Below are positions 1 through 9,122 of a DNA stretch of 64,000 nucleotides, one piece after another (positions within the stretch are counted from its first letter, which is position 1; the number at the start of each line of letters is the position of its first letter). Below the pieces are notes generated by a model. It worked only from the letters and a program-made list of their open reading frames with translations. It was not told where the DNA came from and did not search any database. Position numbers and translations under genes: made by a program. Where the stretch lies: assembly GCF_036227225.1 (NCBI RefSeq), contig NZ_CP109444.1, positions 4,941,501 through 5,005,500 on the forward strand. Reading direction: 5' to 3'. The DNA comes from Streptomyces sp. NBC_01478. Lineage in GTDB: Bacteria > Actinomycetota > Actinomycetes > Streptomycetales > Streptomycetaceae.

Positions 1-1022
1 CCACCGGCTACGGCCGGATCGTCCGCGACGGCGCCTCCGGCGCGGTGACCGCGATCGTCGAGCACAAGGACGCCTCCGACGCGCAGCGCGCGATCCGCGA
101 GATCAACTCCGGGGTCTTCGCGTTCGACGGGCAGTTGCTCGCCGACGCCCTCGGCAAGGTGCGCACCGACAACAGCCAGGGCGAGGAGTACCTCACCGAC
201 GTCCTCGGCATCCTGCGCGAGGCCGGGCACCGGGTCGGCGCCTCCGTCGCGGGCGACCACCGCGAGATCGCCGGCATCAACAACCGCGTGCAGCTCTCCG
301 AGGCCCGCCGCATCCTCAACGACCGGCTGCTGACCGACGCCATGCTCGGCGGGGTCACCGTCATCGACCCGGCGACGACCTGGGTCGACGTCACCGTCAC
401 CTTCGGCCAGGACGCGACCGTCCACCCCGGCACACAACTGCACGGCACCACGCACATCGGCGAGGGCGCCGAGGTCGGCCCCAACAGCCGTCTGACGGAC
501 ACCGTCGTCGAGGCGGGCGCCCGCGTCGACAACACCGTCGCCGTCAGCTCGCACATCGGCCCGCAGGCGTCCGTCGGGCCGTACGCCTATCTCCGTCCCG
601 GCACCCGCCTGGGCACGAAGAGCAAGATCGGGACGTACGTCGAGACGAAGAACGCGACGATCGGCGAGGGCACGAAGATCCCGCACCTCTCCTATGTCGG
701 GGACGCGACGATCGGCGAGTACACCAACATCGGCGCCGCCAGCGTCTTCGTGAACTACGACGGACAGACCAAGCACCACACCACCGTCGGATCGCATTGC
801 CGTACAGGTTCGGACAATATGTTTGTGGCACCCGTCACGGTCGGGGACGGCTCGTACACCGCCGCCGGCTCCGTGATCACCAAAGATGTGCCGCCCGGTT
901 CGCTGGCCGTGGCCCGTGGCCAGCAGCGGAATATCGAGGGCTGGGTGGCCCGCAAGCGGCCGGGCAGCGCGGCGGCGAAGGCCGCGGAAACGGCTTCCCG
1001 CCAGGGCGAGAGCGAGGACTGA
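1..1022 (+). CDS. glmU: Bifunctional N-acetylglucosamine-1-phosphate uridyltransferase / glucosamine-1-phosphate acetyltransferase, 3' part
   Basis: The gene enters from the left edge in frame from base 3 ([10 protein letters not shown]), so the N-terminal uridyltransferase start is outside the window. About 339 codons are visible. The first ~110 are the end of the nucleotidyltransferase domain ([24 protein letters not shown]). The rest is a left-handed beta-helix of hexapeptide repeats ([36 protein letters not shown]), the acetyl-CoA-dependent acetyltransferase. The enzyme makes UDP-GlcNAc for peptidoglycan in the cytoplasm. The Lys- and Ala-rich tail ([15 protein letters not shown]) is usual for actinobacterial GlmU. 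prs follows after 77 bp, the standard actinobacterial glmU-prs order. Confidence 0.97.
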   Translation, partial: TGYGRIVRDGASGAVTAIVEHKDASDAQRAIREINSGVFAFDGQLLADALGKVRTDNSQGEEYLTDVLGILREAGHRVGASVAGDHREIAGINNRVQLSEARRILNDRLLTDAMLGGVTVIDPATTWVDVTVTFGQDATVHPGTQLHGTTHIGEGAEVGPNSRLTDTVVEAGARVDNTVAVSSHIGPQASVGPYAYLRPGTRLGTKSKIGTYVETKNATIGEGTKIPHLSYVGDATIGEYTNIGAASVFVNYDGQTKHHTTVGSHCRTGSDNMFVAPVTVGDGSYTAAGSVITKDVPPGSLAVARGQQRNIEGWVARKRPGSAAAKAAETASRQGESED

Positions 1023-1099
1023 CCGGAAACGGGTGCGTCGAACACGGCGTACCGTGATAAACGCACACCCAGTTGAATGACCTCTGAGGAGACAGTGCT

Positions 1100-2080
1100 G
1101 TGACCGGGATCAAGACGACCGGCGAGAAGAAGATGATGTTCTTCTCCGGCCGCGCCCACCCCGAGCTTGCCAAGGAGGTCGCCCAGCAGTTGGGTGTCGG
1201 GGTCGTCCCGACGAAGGCCTTCGACTTCGCGAACGGCGAGATCTACGTCCGCTTCGAGGAGTCGGTGCGCGGTGCGGACTGTTTCGTGATCCAGAGCCAC
1301 ACGGCTCCGATCAACCAGTGGCTCATGGAGCAGCTCATCATGATCGACGCGCTCAAGCGCGCGTCGGCCCGCTCCATCACGGTGATCGTGCCGTTCTACG
1401 GCTATGCCCGGCAGGACAAGAAGCACCGCGGCCGTGAGCCGATCTCGGCCCGGCTGGTCGCGGACCTGATGAAGACGGCGGGTGCGCACCGCATCCTCAC
1501 CGTCGACCTGCACACCGACCAGATCCAGGGCTTCTTCGACGGGCCCGTGGATCATCTCTTCGCCCTCCCGCTCCTCGCGGACTACGTGGGCAGCAAGGTC
1601 GACCGCAGCAAGCTGACCGTCGTCTCCCCGGACGCCGGCCGCGTGCGCGTCGCCGACCGCTGGTGCGACCGCCTGGGCGCGCCCCTCGCGATCGTGCACA
1701 AGCGGCGCGACAAGGACGTGGCGAACCAGGTGACCGTCCACGAGGTCGTCGGCGAGGTCAAGGGCCGCGTCTGCGTCCTGGTCGACGACATGATCGACAC
1801 CGGCGGCACGATCTGCGCCGCCGCGGACGCCCTGTTCGCGCACGGCGCCGAGGACGTCATCGTGACGGCCACGCACGGCGTGCTCTCCGGCCCCGCCGCC
1901 GACCGCCTGAAGAACTCCCGCGTCAGCGAGTTCGTCCTCACCGACACCCTCCCCACCCCGGGCGAACTCGGCGCCGACCTCGACAAGATCACGGTCCTGT
2001 CGATCGCCCCGACCATCGCGAACGCGGTCCGAGAGGTCTTCGAGGACGGCTCCGTGACAAGCCTCTTCGACGGACACTGA
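1100..2080 (+). CDS. prs: Ribose-phosphate pyrophosphokinase (PRPP synthetase)
   Basis: A 326-residue class I PRPP synthetase that converts ribose 5-phosphate and ATP to PRPP for nucleotide, histidine and tryptophan synthesis. Visible motifs are FANGEIYVRFEESVRG near the N-terminus, the flexible-loop region YGYARQDKKHRGREPISA, the divalent-cation site VDLHTDQIQGFF and the PRPP-binding loop VCVLVDDMIDTGGT. The GTG start at 1100 has a GAGGAGA Shine-Dalgarno at 1086-1092. The N-terminal extension before MFFSGRAHPEL is typical of actinobacterial Prs. It lies 77 bp after glmU and upstream of rplY, matching the conserved glmU-prs-rplY-pth cluster. Confidence 0.97.
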   Translation: MTGIKTTGEKKMMFFSGRAHPELAKEVAQQLGVGVVPTKAFDFANGEIYVRFEESVRGADCFVIQSHTAPINQWLMEQLIMIDALKRASARSITVIVPFYGYARQDKKHRGREPISARLVADLMKTAGAHRILTVDLHTDQIQGFFDGPVDHLFALPLLADYVGSKVDRSKLTVVSPDAGRVRVADRWCDRLGAPLAIVHKRRDKDVANQVTVHEVVGEVKGRVCVLVDDMIDTGGTICAAADALFAHGAEDVIVTATHGVLSGPAADRLKNSRVSEFVLTDTLPTPGELGADLDKITVLSIAPTIANAVREVFEDGSVTSLFDGH

Positions 2081-2104
2081 CCCCCGCGGTCGTAGATCGA
2101 TTTC

Positions 2105-2222
2105 TGGTACGGCCTCCCCGCCGAGTAAGCTACGCAAGTTGCTCGGCGAGGGAGGCCGTACCAGTTCTCGGGTACGGCGGTCCGTTATCGACGCGCTCTT
2201 CGTAGCAGGCCGATGTTCGGCC
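2105..2222 (+). promoter_or_regulatory. Candidate structured 5' leader of rplY with two competing stems
   Basis: In the 181-bp prs-rplY gap, bases 2105-2125 pair with 2142-2163 (21 pairs, one bulged A, 16-nt loop). The 3' end of the right arm, CCGTACC (2156-2162), can instead pair with a second GGTACGG copy at 2171-2177 across an 8-nt loop. A third perfect stem, GGCCGA/TCGGCC, is at 2208-2222. There is no T-tract, so a simple intrinsic terminator is unlikely. The mutually exclusive stems suggest an autoregulatory L25 leader or attenuator, but this is inference. Confidence 0.5.
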
Positions 2223-2261
2223 GGGTGACCACCTTCCCCAACTGTTCTACGAGGAGTGACC

Positions 2262-2846
2262 ATGGCCGACGTCAAGCTCGCCGCCGAGACCCGCACCGAG
2301 TTCGGCAAGGGCGCCGCCCGCCGTATCCGCCGTGACAAGAAGGTCCCCGCCGTGGTCTACGGCCACGGTGTCGACCCGCTGCACATCACCCTGCCGGGCC
2401 ACGAGCTGCAGCTCGCCCTGCGTACCCCGAACGTCCTGCTCACCCTGGACATCGAGGGCAAGACCCAGCTCGCCATCCCGAAGGCCGTCCAGCGTGACGC
2501 CATCAAGGGCTACCTGGAGCACGTCGACCTGCTCACCGTGAAGAGCGGCGAGAAGGTCACCGTCGAGGTCTACGTCCACACCGAGGGCGAGCTGGCCCCG
2601 GGCTCCTTCCTGCTGGAGCACGTGCTGAGCACGATCACCGTCGAGGCCGAGGCCACGCACATCCCCGAGTCGGTCACCGTGTCCATCGCGGGCCTGGAGG
2701 CCGGTGCCTCCATCGCCGCCAAGGACATCCCGCTGCCCAAGGGCACCACGCTGGCGATCGACGAGGACGCGGTCGTCCTCCAGGTCCTGGCCGCCCAGGC
2801 GGAGGAGGCGTCCGCCGACGCCGACGCCGAGGCCACCGAGGCCTGA
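2262..2846 (+). CDS. rplY: 50S ribosomal protein L25/general stress protein Ctc
   Basis: A 194-residue long-form L25 (Ctc/TL5 type). It has an N-terminal 5S-rRNA-binding beta-barrel ([37 protein letters not shown]) followed by the C-terminal TL5 domain ([22 protein letters not shown]) and an acidic Ala/Asp/Glu tail. ATG at 2262 is preferred over the in-frame GTG at 2256 because GAGGAG (2251-2256) is correctly spaced from it. The protein binds 5S rRNA in the large subunit and is stress-associated in Gram-positives. pth follows 79 bp downstream. Confidence 0.95.
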   Translation: MADVKLAAETRTEFGKGAARRIRRDKKVPAVVYGHGVDPLHITLPGHELQLALRTPNVLLTLDIEGKTQLAIPKAVQRDAIKGYLEHVDLLTVKSGEKVTVEVYVHTEGELAPGSFLLEHVLSTITVEAEATHIPESVTVSIAGLEAGASIAAKDIPLPKGTTLAIDEDAVVLQVLAAQAEEASADADAEATEA

Positions 2847-2925
2847 TCCTCACCTTCACCACTGTGTCAGCCGCTGTTCCCGTCCGTCAGGTCCGGGAGC
2901 AGCGGCTGGCGCGTATCAAGGAGAC

Positions 2926-3528
2926 ATGGACGTGACGACCGACGCCAATGCCCCCTGGCTGATCGTGGGACTCGGCAACCCCGGCCCCGAGTACGCGAAC
3001 AACCGGCACAACGTGGGCTTCATGGTGGCCGACCTGCTCGCGGAGCGGATCGGCGGCAAGTTCAAGCGGGCCGGGAAGGCGCAGGCGCAGGTCCTGGAGG
3101 GCCGGATCGGGGCCCCGGGTCCGGCCAGCCGCCGGGTCGTGCTGGTGAAGCCGACGTCGTTCATGAACCTGTCGGGCGGCCCGGTCAACGCGCTGCGCGA
3201 CTTCTACAAAGTGCCGCTCGCGAACGTCGTCGCCGTGCACGACGAACTCGACATCGACTACGGCACCCTCCGCCTCAAACTCGGCGGCGGCGACAACGGC
3301 CACAACGGTCTGAAGTCGATGACGAAGGCGATGGGCCCCGACTATCACCGGGTGCGGTTCGGCATCGGGCGCCCGCCGGGCCGTATGCAGGTCGCCGACT
3401 TCGTACTGAAGGACTTCTCTTCTACGGAGCGCAAGGAACTGGACTTCCTGGTGGACCGGGCGACCGACTCGGTGGAGTGTCTGGTGAGCGAGGGACTGGA
3501 GCGGGCGCAGAGCGCCTACAACTCCTGA
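2926..3528 (+). CDS. pth: Peptidyl-tRNA hydrolase
   Basis: A 200-residue monofunctional Pth that cleaves the ester bond of peptidyl-tRNA released from stalled ribosomes. The catalytic features are all present: [18 protein letters not shown] (Asn and catalytic His), [25 protein letters not shown] (catalytic Asp) and [15 protein letters not shown] at 2926 follows AAGGAGAC; GTG at 2932 is an in-frame alternative. It is the last gene of the conserved glmU-prs-rplY-pth block. The next gene, 141 bp away, belongs to an accessory cassette. Confidence 0.97.
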   Translation: MDVTTDANAPWLIVGLGNPGPEYANNRHNVGFMVADLLAERIGGKFKRAGKAQAQVLEGRIGAPGPASRRVVLVKPTSFMNLSGGPVNALRDFYKVPLANVVAVHDELDIDYGTLRLKLGGGDNGHNGLKSMTKAMGPDYHRVRFGIGRPPGRMQVADFVLKDFSSTERKELDFLVDRATDSVECLVSEGLERAQSAYNS

Positions 3529-3669
3529 AGCCGCCGGCTCCCTTGTTCCGTCGCACCGCGGAACCCCCGTTCCGTTGACCGGAACGGCGCATGACAGTGC
3601 CCGGCTCCGCTGGCGAGGCTTGCGCCGAAGTACCCGGCCTGTAAGCGTCGCGTATTCGGGGGAACCGCC

Positions 3670-4746
3670 GTGGAGAAGCCATTACCGTCGCCTGTTTCGG
3701 GTGACGTCGAGTATCTGACCGGAATGACACTGGGCGCGTATCTCGACCTGGTGCGGGAGCGATTCCCGGAACTCCACCGGGATCTGCGTTTCGACCGGGC
3801 CGGTGCCGCCCGGGCGCTGGAACAACTGACCCGCCTGTTCAACGAGTTCGAGACCGACGACCCGGAATCGGGCCGCGGGGACTCCTACCGCCGGGCCCAG
3901 CAGCACACCGCCGTACGGCTGACCGGAATCCGCCGGCTGTTCGAACTGGCGGGCGGGGTAAGGGAGTTACGGCGGCTGCCGGCCTCCTGGCGGGTGCTGG
4001 ACCTGCTGGCGGGCGACGGACTGCTCGCGCGGGCCCTGCTCACCCTGGCGCCGCAGGTCCGCTCCGGTGTGATCAGCAGCGATGTCGCCCGGCACATGGT
4101 GTCGTCGGCGCTCGCGGCGGAGCTGCCCGCACTCCGGCAGGACGCCCGGTACCTGTTCCTGCGGGACGCGTGCGTGGACGCCGTCGTGCTGGCCTACGGC
4201 AGCCATCATGTGCCGCCCGGGGACCGGCGGGCCGTGTACCTGGAGGCCGCGCGGGTGCTGCGGCCGGGCGGCCGGCTCGTCGTGCACGACTTCGAGGAGG
4301 GCGCGCCCTCGGCCCGCTGGTTCTCCGAGGTGGTCCACCGCAACTCGGCGGCCGGACACGCGTATTCGCATTTCACGGAGGCCGACCTGCGCCGGGACCT
4401 GATCGCGGCCGGGCTCGGGAACCATCAAGTCCTCCGTATGTACGACCCGTTCGTCATGCGGGCGGACACCCGGGAGAAAGCCGTCGGGCAACTCGCCGAC
4501 TACGTCCACGACATGTACGGGCTGACCGCACTCGGCCGGGGCGGGGCGGACCGGGAGAAGGTCCGCGCGCAGGTGTGGGAACTCTGCGAGGACTGCTTCC
4601 GGTTCGGCCCCGACGAGGGCCCGAGCGACGGCGGTTCCGTGGAATGGCGGCGCTCGCCCGCCGTTTACCGCTCGCGGGACGAGAACGCGTGGATAGCGGA
4701 GATTCCGCGTATCGCACTCGTCGCCGTTGCCGTCGCCGCCGCGTAG
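3670..4746 (+). CDS. Class I SAM-dependent methyltransferase, cassette gene 1
   Basis: A 358-residue protein with a ~100-residue N-terminal helical region and then a Rossmann methyltransferase domain. Motif I is RVLDLLAGDGLLARALL (residues 108-124), the acidic loop is VISSD and the post-motif region is AARVLRPGGRLVVHDFEE (193-210). The C-terminal ~140 residues are family-specific and may bind substrate. GTG at 3670 is preceded by a purine-rich GGGGGAA. The substrate is unknown. Its position before an amidotransferase, an ATP-grasp ligase and an exporter suggests N-, O- or C-methylation of a small amino-acid-derived molecule, which is inference. Confidence 0.8.
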   Translation: MEKPLPSPVSGDVEYLTGMTLGAYLDLVRERFPELHRDLRFDRAGAARALEQLTRLFNEFETDDPESGRGDSYRRAQQHTAVRLTGIRRLFELAGGVRELRRLPASWRVLDLLAGDGLLARALLTLAPQVRSGVISSDVARHMVSSALAAELPALRQDARYLFLRDACVDAVVLAYGSHHVPPGDRRAVYLEAARVLRPGGRLVVHDFEEGAPSARWFSEVVHRNSAAGHAYSHFTEADLRRDLIAAGLGNHQVLRMYDPFVMRADTREKAVGQLADYVHDMYGLTALGRGGADREKVRAQVWELCEDCFRFGPDEGPSDGGSVEWRRSPAVYRSRDENAWIAEIPRIALVAVAVAAA

Positions 4747-4834
4747 CGGGCGAGGGAAAAGCGGAACAGTCCGCCGGGAATCAGGAAAGCGGAGCGAACT
4801 TCACAGCGGGAAACGCCACTTGGGGGGTGCGGGA

Positions 4835-6373
4835 ATGTGCGGAATCGCCGCGGAGATACAGCCGCGGGTGCGGGGCGAGGTGGATGTCGTACGCGTCGAG
4901 AAGATGCTCGCGGAGATCAGGCACCGCGGCGATCCGGAGAACGCCGGCTCGGCCCGCGCGCTGCCCGGGGCGGCGCTGGGCTGCAATCGGCTCGCGATCG
5001 TCGACCGGGAAGCGGCCGAGCAGCCGATGTCCGACGAGAGCGGCGAGTTGTGGGTGACGTTCAACGGGGAGATCTACAACCACGCGGCGCTGCGCGAGGA
5101 GTTGAGCCGCCTCGGGCATGTCTTCCGGACCGGGTCGGACACCGAGGTGCTGCTGCACGGGTACACCGAGTGGGGCCGGGAGCTGCCGGGCCGGCTGGAC
5201 GGCATGTTCGCCTTCGTCGTCCACGACGTGCGGCGGCGGGAGTTCCTGGCCGCCCGGGACCGGATCGGCGTCAAGCCGCTCTACCGGTGCGCACAGGGCG
5301 ACGCCCTGTACTTCGCGTCCGAGCTGAAGTGCTTCCTGCCGCTCGCGCTGGAAGCGGAGGAGTTCCCGCCCGGCCACTGGACGGACGGGACGGACACGGT
5401 CCGCTACCACCACGAGCCCCAGGGGCGGCCGTCCGGGACGAGCCGTGAACTGGCCGCCGAGTTCGGGCGGCGGCTGGAGGAGGCCGTACGCAAGCGGGTG
5501 GACACCGATCTTCCGGTGGGCGTCATCTACAGCGGCGGCCTCGACAGCGCCTCCGTGCTGGCCCTCGCCGCCCGGCACCACCCGGACGTCACCGCCATCT
5601 CGGTGGGCTTCCCGGGCTCCGAGGACCTGGAGTTCGCCGTCCGGTCCTGCGCGGAGCTGGGCATCCGGCACGTGGTGCGGAACCTGACCCTGGACGACCT
5701 GGTGCGCGATCTGCCCGAACGGGTGCGGCAGACCGAGACGTTCGAGACGGTCGACCTGATGGACGCCTCGGTGATGGCACCCGCCTTCGAGGCCGCGCAC
5801 GAACTGGGGCTCAAGGTCGTCCTGGTGGGCGACGGCAGCGACGAACTCCTCGCCGGCTACGACCTGTTCCGCACCCACCCCGACCCCGTGGAGCTGATGC
5901 GCTACCGGGTGGGCAACCTGCGCCGCACCGATCTCCAGCGCGTCGACCGGGTCTCGATGCACCACACCGTCGAGGCCCGGGTGCCCTTCCTCGACCGTGA
6001 CGTGGTCGACTTCGCCTGGCGGCTGCCGATGGACGTCAAGTACCGCGACGGCACCGAGAAGTGGATCCTGCGCGAGGCGATGGCCGACGTCCTGCCGTCG
6101 TATCTGGCCGAGCGCCCCAAGATCCGGATGCCCGAGGGCACCGGCCTGTACTACCAACTGCTGGAGTATGTACGGCAGTTGGCGCCCGGCGGCACGCTCG
6201 ACCGGTACCCGGGGCTGCTGGAGCGGCTCGGACTGGACCAGCCGGAGGCCGCGTACTTCCTGGACCTGTATCTGAGTCTGGGCCACCCGGTGCCCGAGTC
6301 CCGCTACAAGCGCCCCGGTTGGGACTTCTCCCCCAACGGCTACTTCGTGTTCTCCGGCGCGGGAGCGAGGTGA
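4835..6373 (+). CDS. Asparagine synthetase (glutamine-hydrolysing)-like amidotransferase, cassette gene 2
   Basis: A 512-residue class II amidotransferase. The N-terminal Ntn glutaminase is intact: nucleophile Cys2 (MCGIA), NRLAIVD at 51-57, FNGEIYNH at 76-83 and GSDTEVLL at 100-107. The C-terminal AsnB domain has the PP-loop SGGLDS (233-238) and VGDGSDELLAGY, so it can adenylate a carboxylate and transfer ammonia to it. The start is fixed by MCGI, because Cys must follow Met. At 512 residues it is shorter than most actinobacterial AsnB proteins (about 600), and it sits in a biosynthetic-looking cassette. That argues for amidation of a specialised substrate rather than plain asparagine synthesis; the argument is inferential. 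The next gene overlaps by 4 bp (GTGA). Confidence 0.82.
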   Translation: MCGIAAEIQPRVRGEVDVVRVEKMLAEIRHRGDPENAGSARALPGAALGCNRLAIVDREAAEQPMSDESGELWVTFNGEIYNHAALREELSRLGHVFRTGSDTEVLLHGYTEWGRELPGRLDGMFAFVVHDVRRREFLAARDRIGVKPLYRCAQGDALYFASELKCFLPLALEAEEFPPGHWTDGTDTVRYHHEPQGRPSGTSRELAAEFGRRLEEAVRKRVDTDLPVGVIYSGGLDSASVLALAARHHPDVTAISVGFPGSEDLEFAVRSCAELGIRHVVRNLTLDDLVRDLPERVRQTETFETVDLMDASVMAPAFEAAHELGLKVVLVGDGSDELLAGYDLFRTHPDPVELMRYRVGNLRRTDLQRVDRVSMHHTVEARVPFLDRDVVDFAWRLPMDVKYRDGTEKWILREAMADVLPSYLAERPKIRMPEGTGLYYQLLEYVRQLAPGGTLDRYPGLLERLGLDQPEAAYFLDLYLSLGHPVPESRYKRPGWDFSPNGYFVFSGAGAR

Positions 6374-7782
6374 GCCGCGTGACGGGATCGACGGTTCTTC
6401 TGGTGTACGCGCGCGGCGGGCCGCAGCCCAGCGACGCCGTACCGAAGGTGGCGGCCACCGCGGGCCGCCGCGTCCATCTCCTGCTGCTCGACCCGCTGCC
6501 CGCCACCGCGAGCGACGCGGTCCTGCGGTGCTGCGAATCGGTCACCGACCTGACCGGGACCCGGCCCGAGCCGGGCGAACTCATCGACAAAATCATCGAG
6601 TTGGCGCGGCACACGTCGGCCGACGCGGTCCTGACCTTCTCCGAGTTCGCGCTCCTCGCGGTCGCCGAGGCCTGTGAGCGGCTCGGGCTGCGTGGCCCCG
6701 GGCCCGGCGTGCTCCGGGCCCGCAGCAAGCGGCTGATGCGGCGGACCTGGGAGGAGGCGGGCCTGCCCGTACCGCGCTTCCGCTGGGTGGACTCGCTCGC
6801 CGACCTGGAACGCGCCTGGGCCGCGCTCGACCCGCCCGTGCTGCTCAAGTCGGCCTGGGGCGCCGGTTCGATCGGCCAGGTGATCCTGGAAGAGGCCGCC
6901 CAACTGCCTGGCGCCTGGGAGCACATGCGCGGCGCACTGAGCGCGGCCCGGGCCCGGGGCATGAGCGAACTCAAGGCCCGCGAGGCCGACTTCGAGCTGA
7001 TCGCGGAGGAACTCATCCCGGCCACCACGGAGTCCTGGTACGACCGCCCCGGCTACGGCGACTATCTCAGCGTCGAGGGCATGGTCGTCGACGGCGTGTA
7101 CCACCCGGTGTGCGTCACGGGCCGGCTGCCGACCGTCGCCGACTTCACCGAACTGGGCAACATGGCGCCCTGTGTGCTGCCGGAGGAGCTCCAGCACGAG
7201 GTGGCCGAGGTGTCCCGGCGGGCGGTGGACGCGCTGGGCCTCGCCACCTGCGGCACCCACACCGAGCTCAAGCTGATGGCGGACCGTCGCCTCTGCCTGC
7301 TGGAGACGGCGGCCCGTTTCGGCGGGCTGCTGCTCACCCGGCAGATCGAGGCCATCCACGGGGTGGACCTGGTCGCCGCGCTCACCCGGGCGCACCTCGG
7401 CCAGGACCCGGGCCTGCCGGACGGCCTGCTGACCGGCCCCGGGCGGTGCGCCGCCGGTTCGGTGAACGTCCTCGCGACCGACTCGCGGGGGCGGCCGTGG
7501 ACGACCCGGCCGGTGTTCACGCCCGAAACGGTGGACTGGGACCGGCTGTTGACCCCCGGCAGCCGGATCCAAGTGGCCCCCGACTTCACGGTCCCGTCCG
7601 GCACCCGACTGCACGGCTACCAACTCGGCCACGGCTCCCTCAACCTGGCGGGCGTCCTGCTGCTGACGGCACCGACACCGGAGGTGCTGCTGCGGGACGC
7701 GGGTTCGGTCCTGGACGGCTTGGAGGGGGCGCTGGCGGACGCGGCGACGCGGGACCGGTCGGCTTCCGTGGCACATGGCTGA
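6370..7782 (+). CDS. ATP-grasp carboxylate-amine ligase, cassette gene 3
   Basis: A 470-residue ATP-grasp protein. An N-terminal Rossmann-like pre-ATP domain (STVLLVYARGGPQPSD) is followed by the ATP-grasp fold: LLKSAWGAGSIGQVIL (Lys160 and Gly-rich loop 163-169), the acidic hinge IAEELI, and GTHTELKL/LLETAARFGG near 295-319. The metal-binding 'ExNxR' motif reads ETAAR, with Ala in place of Asn. Such enzymes make peptide or amide bonds through acyl phosphates. GTG at 6370 overlaps the upstream stop by 4 bp (GTGA); GTG at 6379 is also in frame. It probably joins an amino acid to the product amidated or methylated by its neighbours, which is inference. Confidence 0.8.
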   Translation: MSRVTGSTVLLVYARGGPQPSDAVPKVAATAGRRVHLLLLDPLPATASDAVLRCCESVTDLTGTRPEPGELIDKIIELARHTSADAVLTFSEFALLAVAEACERLGLRGPGPGVLRARSKRLMRRTWEEAGLPVPRFRWVDSLADLERAWAALDPPVLLKSAWGAGSIGQVILEEAAQLPGAWEHMRGALSAARARGMSELKAREADFELIAEELIPATTESWYDRPGYGDYLSVEGMVVDGVYHPVCVTGRLPTVADFTELGNMAPCVLPEELQHEVAEVSRRAVDALGLATCGTHTELKLMADRRLCLLETAARFGGLLLTRQIEAIHGVDLVAALTRAHLGQDPGLPDGLLTGPGRCAAGSVNVLATDSRGRPWTTRPVFTPETVDWDRLLTPGSRIQVAPDFTVPSGTRLHGYQLGHGSLNLAGVLLLTAPTPEVLLRDAGSVLDGLEGALADAATRDRSASVAHG

Positions 7783-9061
7783 CGACGGCTCCGCGTCGCC
7801 GACCACTCCAACGGGATTACGGGCAAGCCCAGTTGACGCCTCAAGTGCGCCGCGCGTCGGGCCGGTGACGACCTGGCGCGTGGCACCGGCCGGGGCCCGG
7901 GTGCTGATCGGCGGCATGTTCGTCAACCGGCTCGGCGGCTTCGTCCAGGTGTTCATGGTGCTGTACCTGACGGGGCTGGGATTCTCCGCGACCCAGACGA
8001 GCGCGGCGCTCGGCGCGTACGGCGCGGGTTCGGTGGCCGGGGTGCTGGTGGGCGGGCGGCTGTGCGACCGGATCGGCGGGCGGGCCACGATCGTCGGTTC
8101 CATGGTGCTGTCCTCGGTGTTACTGCCGCCGGTCCCGTATCTCCACACCTTCCCGGTCCTGTTGCCGGTGCTCGCGCTCCAGGCGGCCGCGGGGCAGGCG
8201 TACCGGCCGGCCGCGGCCGACCTGCTGAGCCGGATGCTGCCGCCCGACCGACAGGTCATGATCTTCGCGATGTACCGGCTGGCGATCAATCTGGGAGCGG
8301 CGGCGGCCCCGCTCCTGGGCGCGGCGCTCATCGCGGGCTCGTACACCCTGCTGTTCTTCACCGAGGCGGCGGTGGGCCTCGCCTACGCGGCGGTGGTGGC
8401 GCGCTACGTACCCCGTGACGACCACCGGCCGGCACCGACCCGCTCCGCGCGCGGGACCGGCGGCTACCGCCCGCTCCTCGCCGACCGCCGCTATCTGCTC
8501 CTCCTCTTCGCGATGCTGACCAGCACCCTGGTCTATGTGCAGTACCTGTCCGCACTGCCGCTCGCGGTACGGGACCGGGGCCTGTCACCCACGGTGTACG
8601 CGGTCCTCATCACCGTCAACGGCCTGGTGGTCGTCGCCTTCGAGCTGCCGGTGACCCGGTTCACCCAGCGGTGCCGGGTACGCCCGGTGGTCGCGCTGGG
8701 CTCCGCCCTGACCTGCCTGGGCATGGCCATGTACGGCCCGTCGTGGGGTGTGGCGGGCCTGCTCGCCGGCACGGTCGTCTGGTCCTTCGGCGAGGCGGTC
8801 TCGGCCCCCACCCTGTTCCTGGCCTACCCGGCCCAGGCGGGCCCACCGGAACTCCGGGGCCGCTACCTGGGCGCGGCCAACGCGATGTACGGCCTCGGCG
8901 CGGCCCTGGGCCCGGTCCTCGCGGTGGCGGCGTGGGGGCACTTCGGCGCCGCGCTGTGGTGGTGGTCGGGAGTGGCCGGCCTGGTGGCGGTGCCGGCGGC
9001 GTGGGCGGGCGTACGACCGGGGGCGCGCGGGGATGCGTCACGGGTGGACCGGGGCGGCTGA
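7775..9061 (+). CDS. Major facilitator superfamily transporter, cassette gene 4
   Basis: A 428-residue protein with about 12 predicted membrane segments and the MFS motif A GGRLCDRIGGRATIVG after the second segment. ATG at 7775 overlaps the ATP-grasp gene by 8 bp, so it is co-transcribed and probably translationally coupled. The ~30-residue N-terminal cytoplasmic extension is Ser/Thr/Pro-rich. The most economical role is export of the cassette's product or self-resistance to it. The substrate cannot be read from sequence. Confidence 0.85.
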   Translation: MADDGSASPTTPTGLRASPVDASSAPRVGPVTTWRVAPAGARVLIGGMFVNRLGGFVQVFMVLYLTGLGFSATQTSAALGAYGAGSVAGVLVGGRLCDRIGGRATIVGSMVLSSVLLPPVPYLHTFPVLLPVLALQAAAGQAYRPAAADLLSRMLPPDRQVMIFAMYRLAINLGAAAAPLLGAALIAGSYTLLFFTEAAVGLAYAAVVARYVPRDDHRPAPTRSARGTGGYRPLLADRRYLLLLFAMLTSTLVYVQYLSALPLAVRDRGLSPTVYAVLITVNGLVVVAFELPVTRFTQRCRVRPVVALGSALTCLGMAMYGPSWGVAGLLAGTVVWSFGEAVSAPTLFLAYPAQAGPPELRGRYLGAANAMYGLGAALGPVLAVAAWGHFGAALWWWSGVAGLVAVPAAWAGVRPGARGDASRVDRGG

Positions 9062-9122
9062 CAAACCTCCCACACCGGTCGGCAGTTGACTCGGTGTGCA
9101 GGTATGGCCAATGATCCCCGCC

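Noticed and set aside
4747..4834. Small precursor-peptide gene (RiPP/lasso) before the AsnB-like gene
   Set aside because: No separate start, ribosome site or core-like peptide, and the AsnB protein keeps its glutaminase Cys, unlike lasso cyclases.
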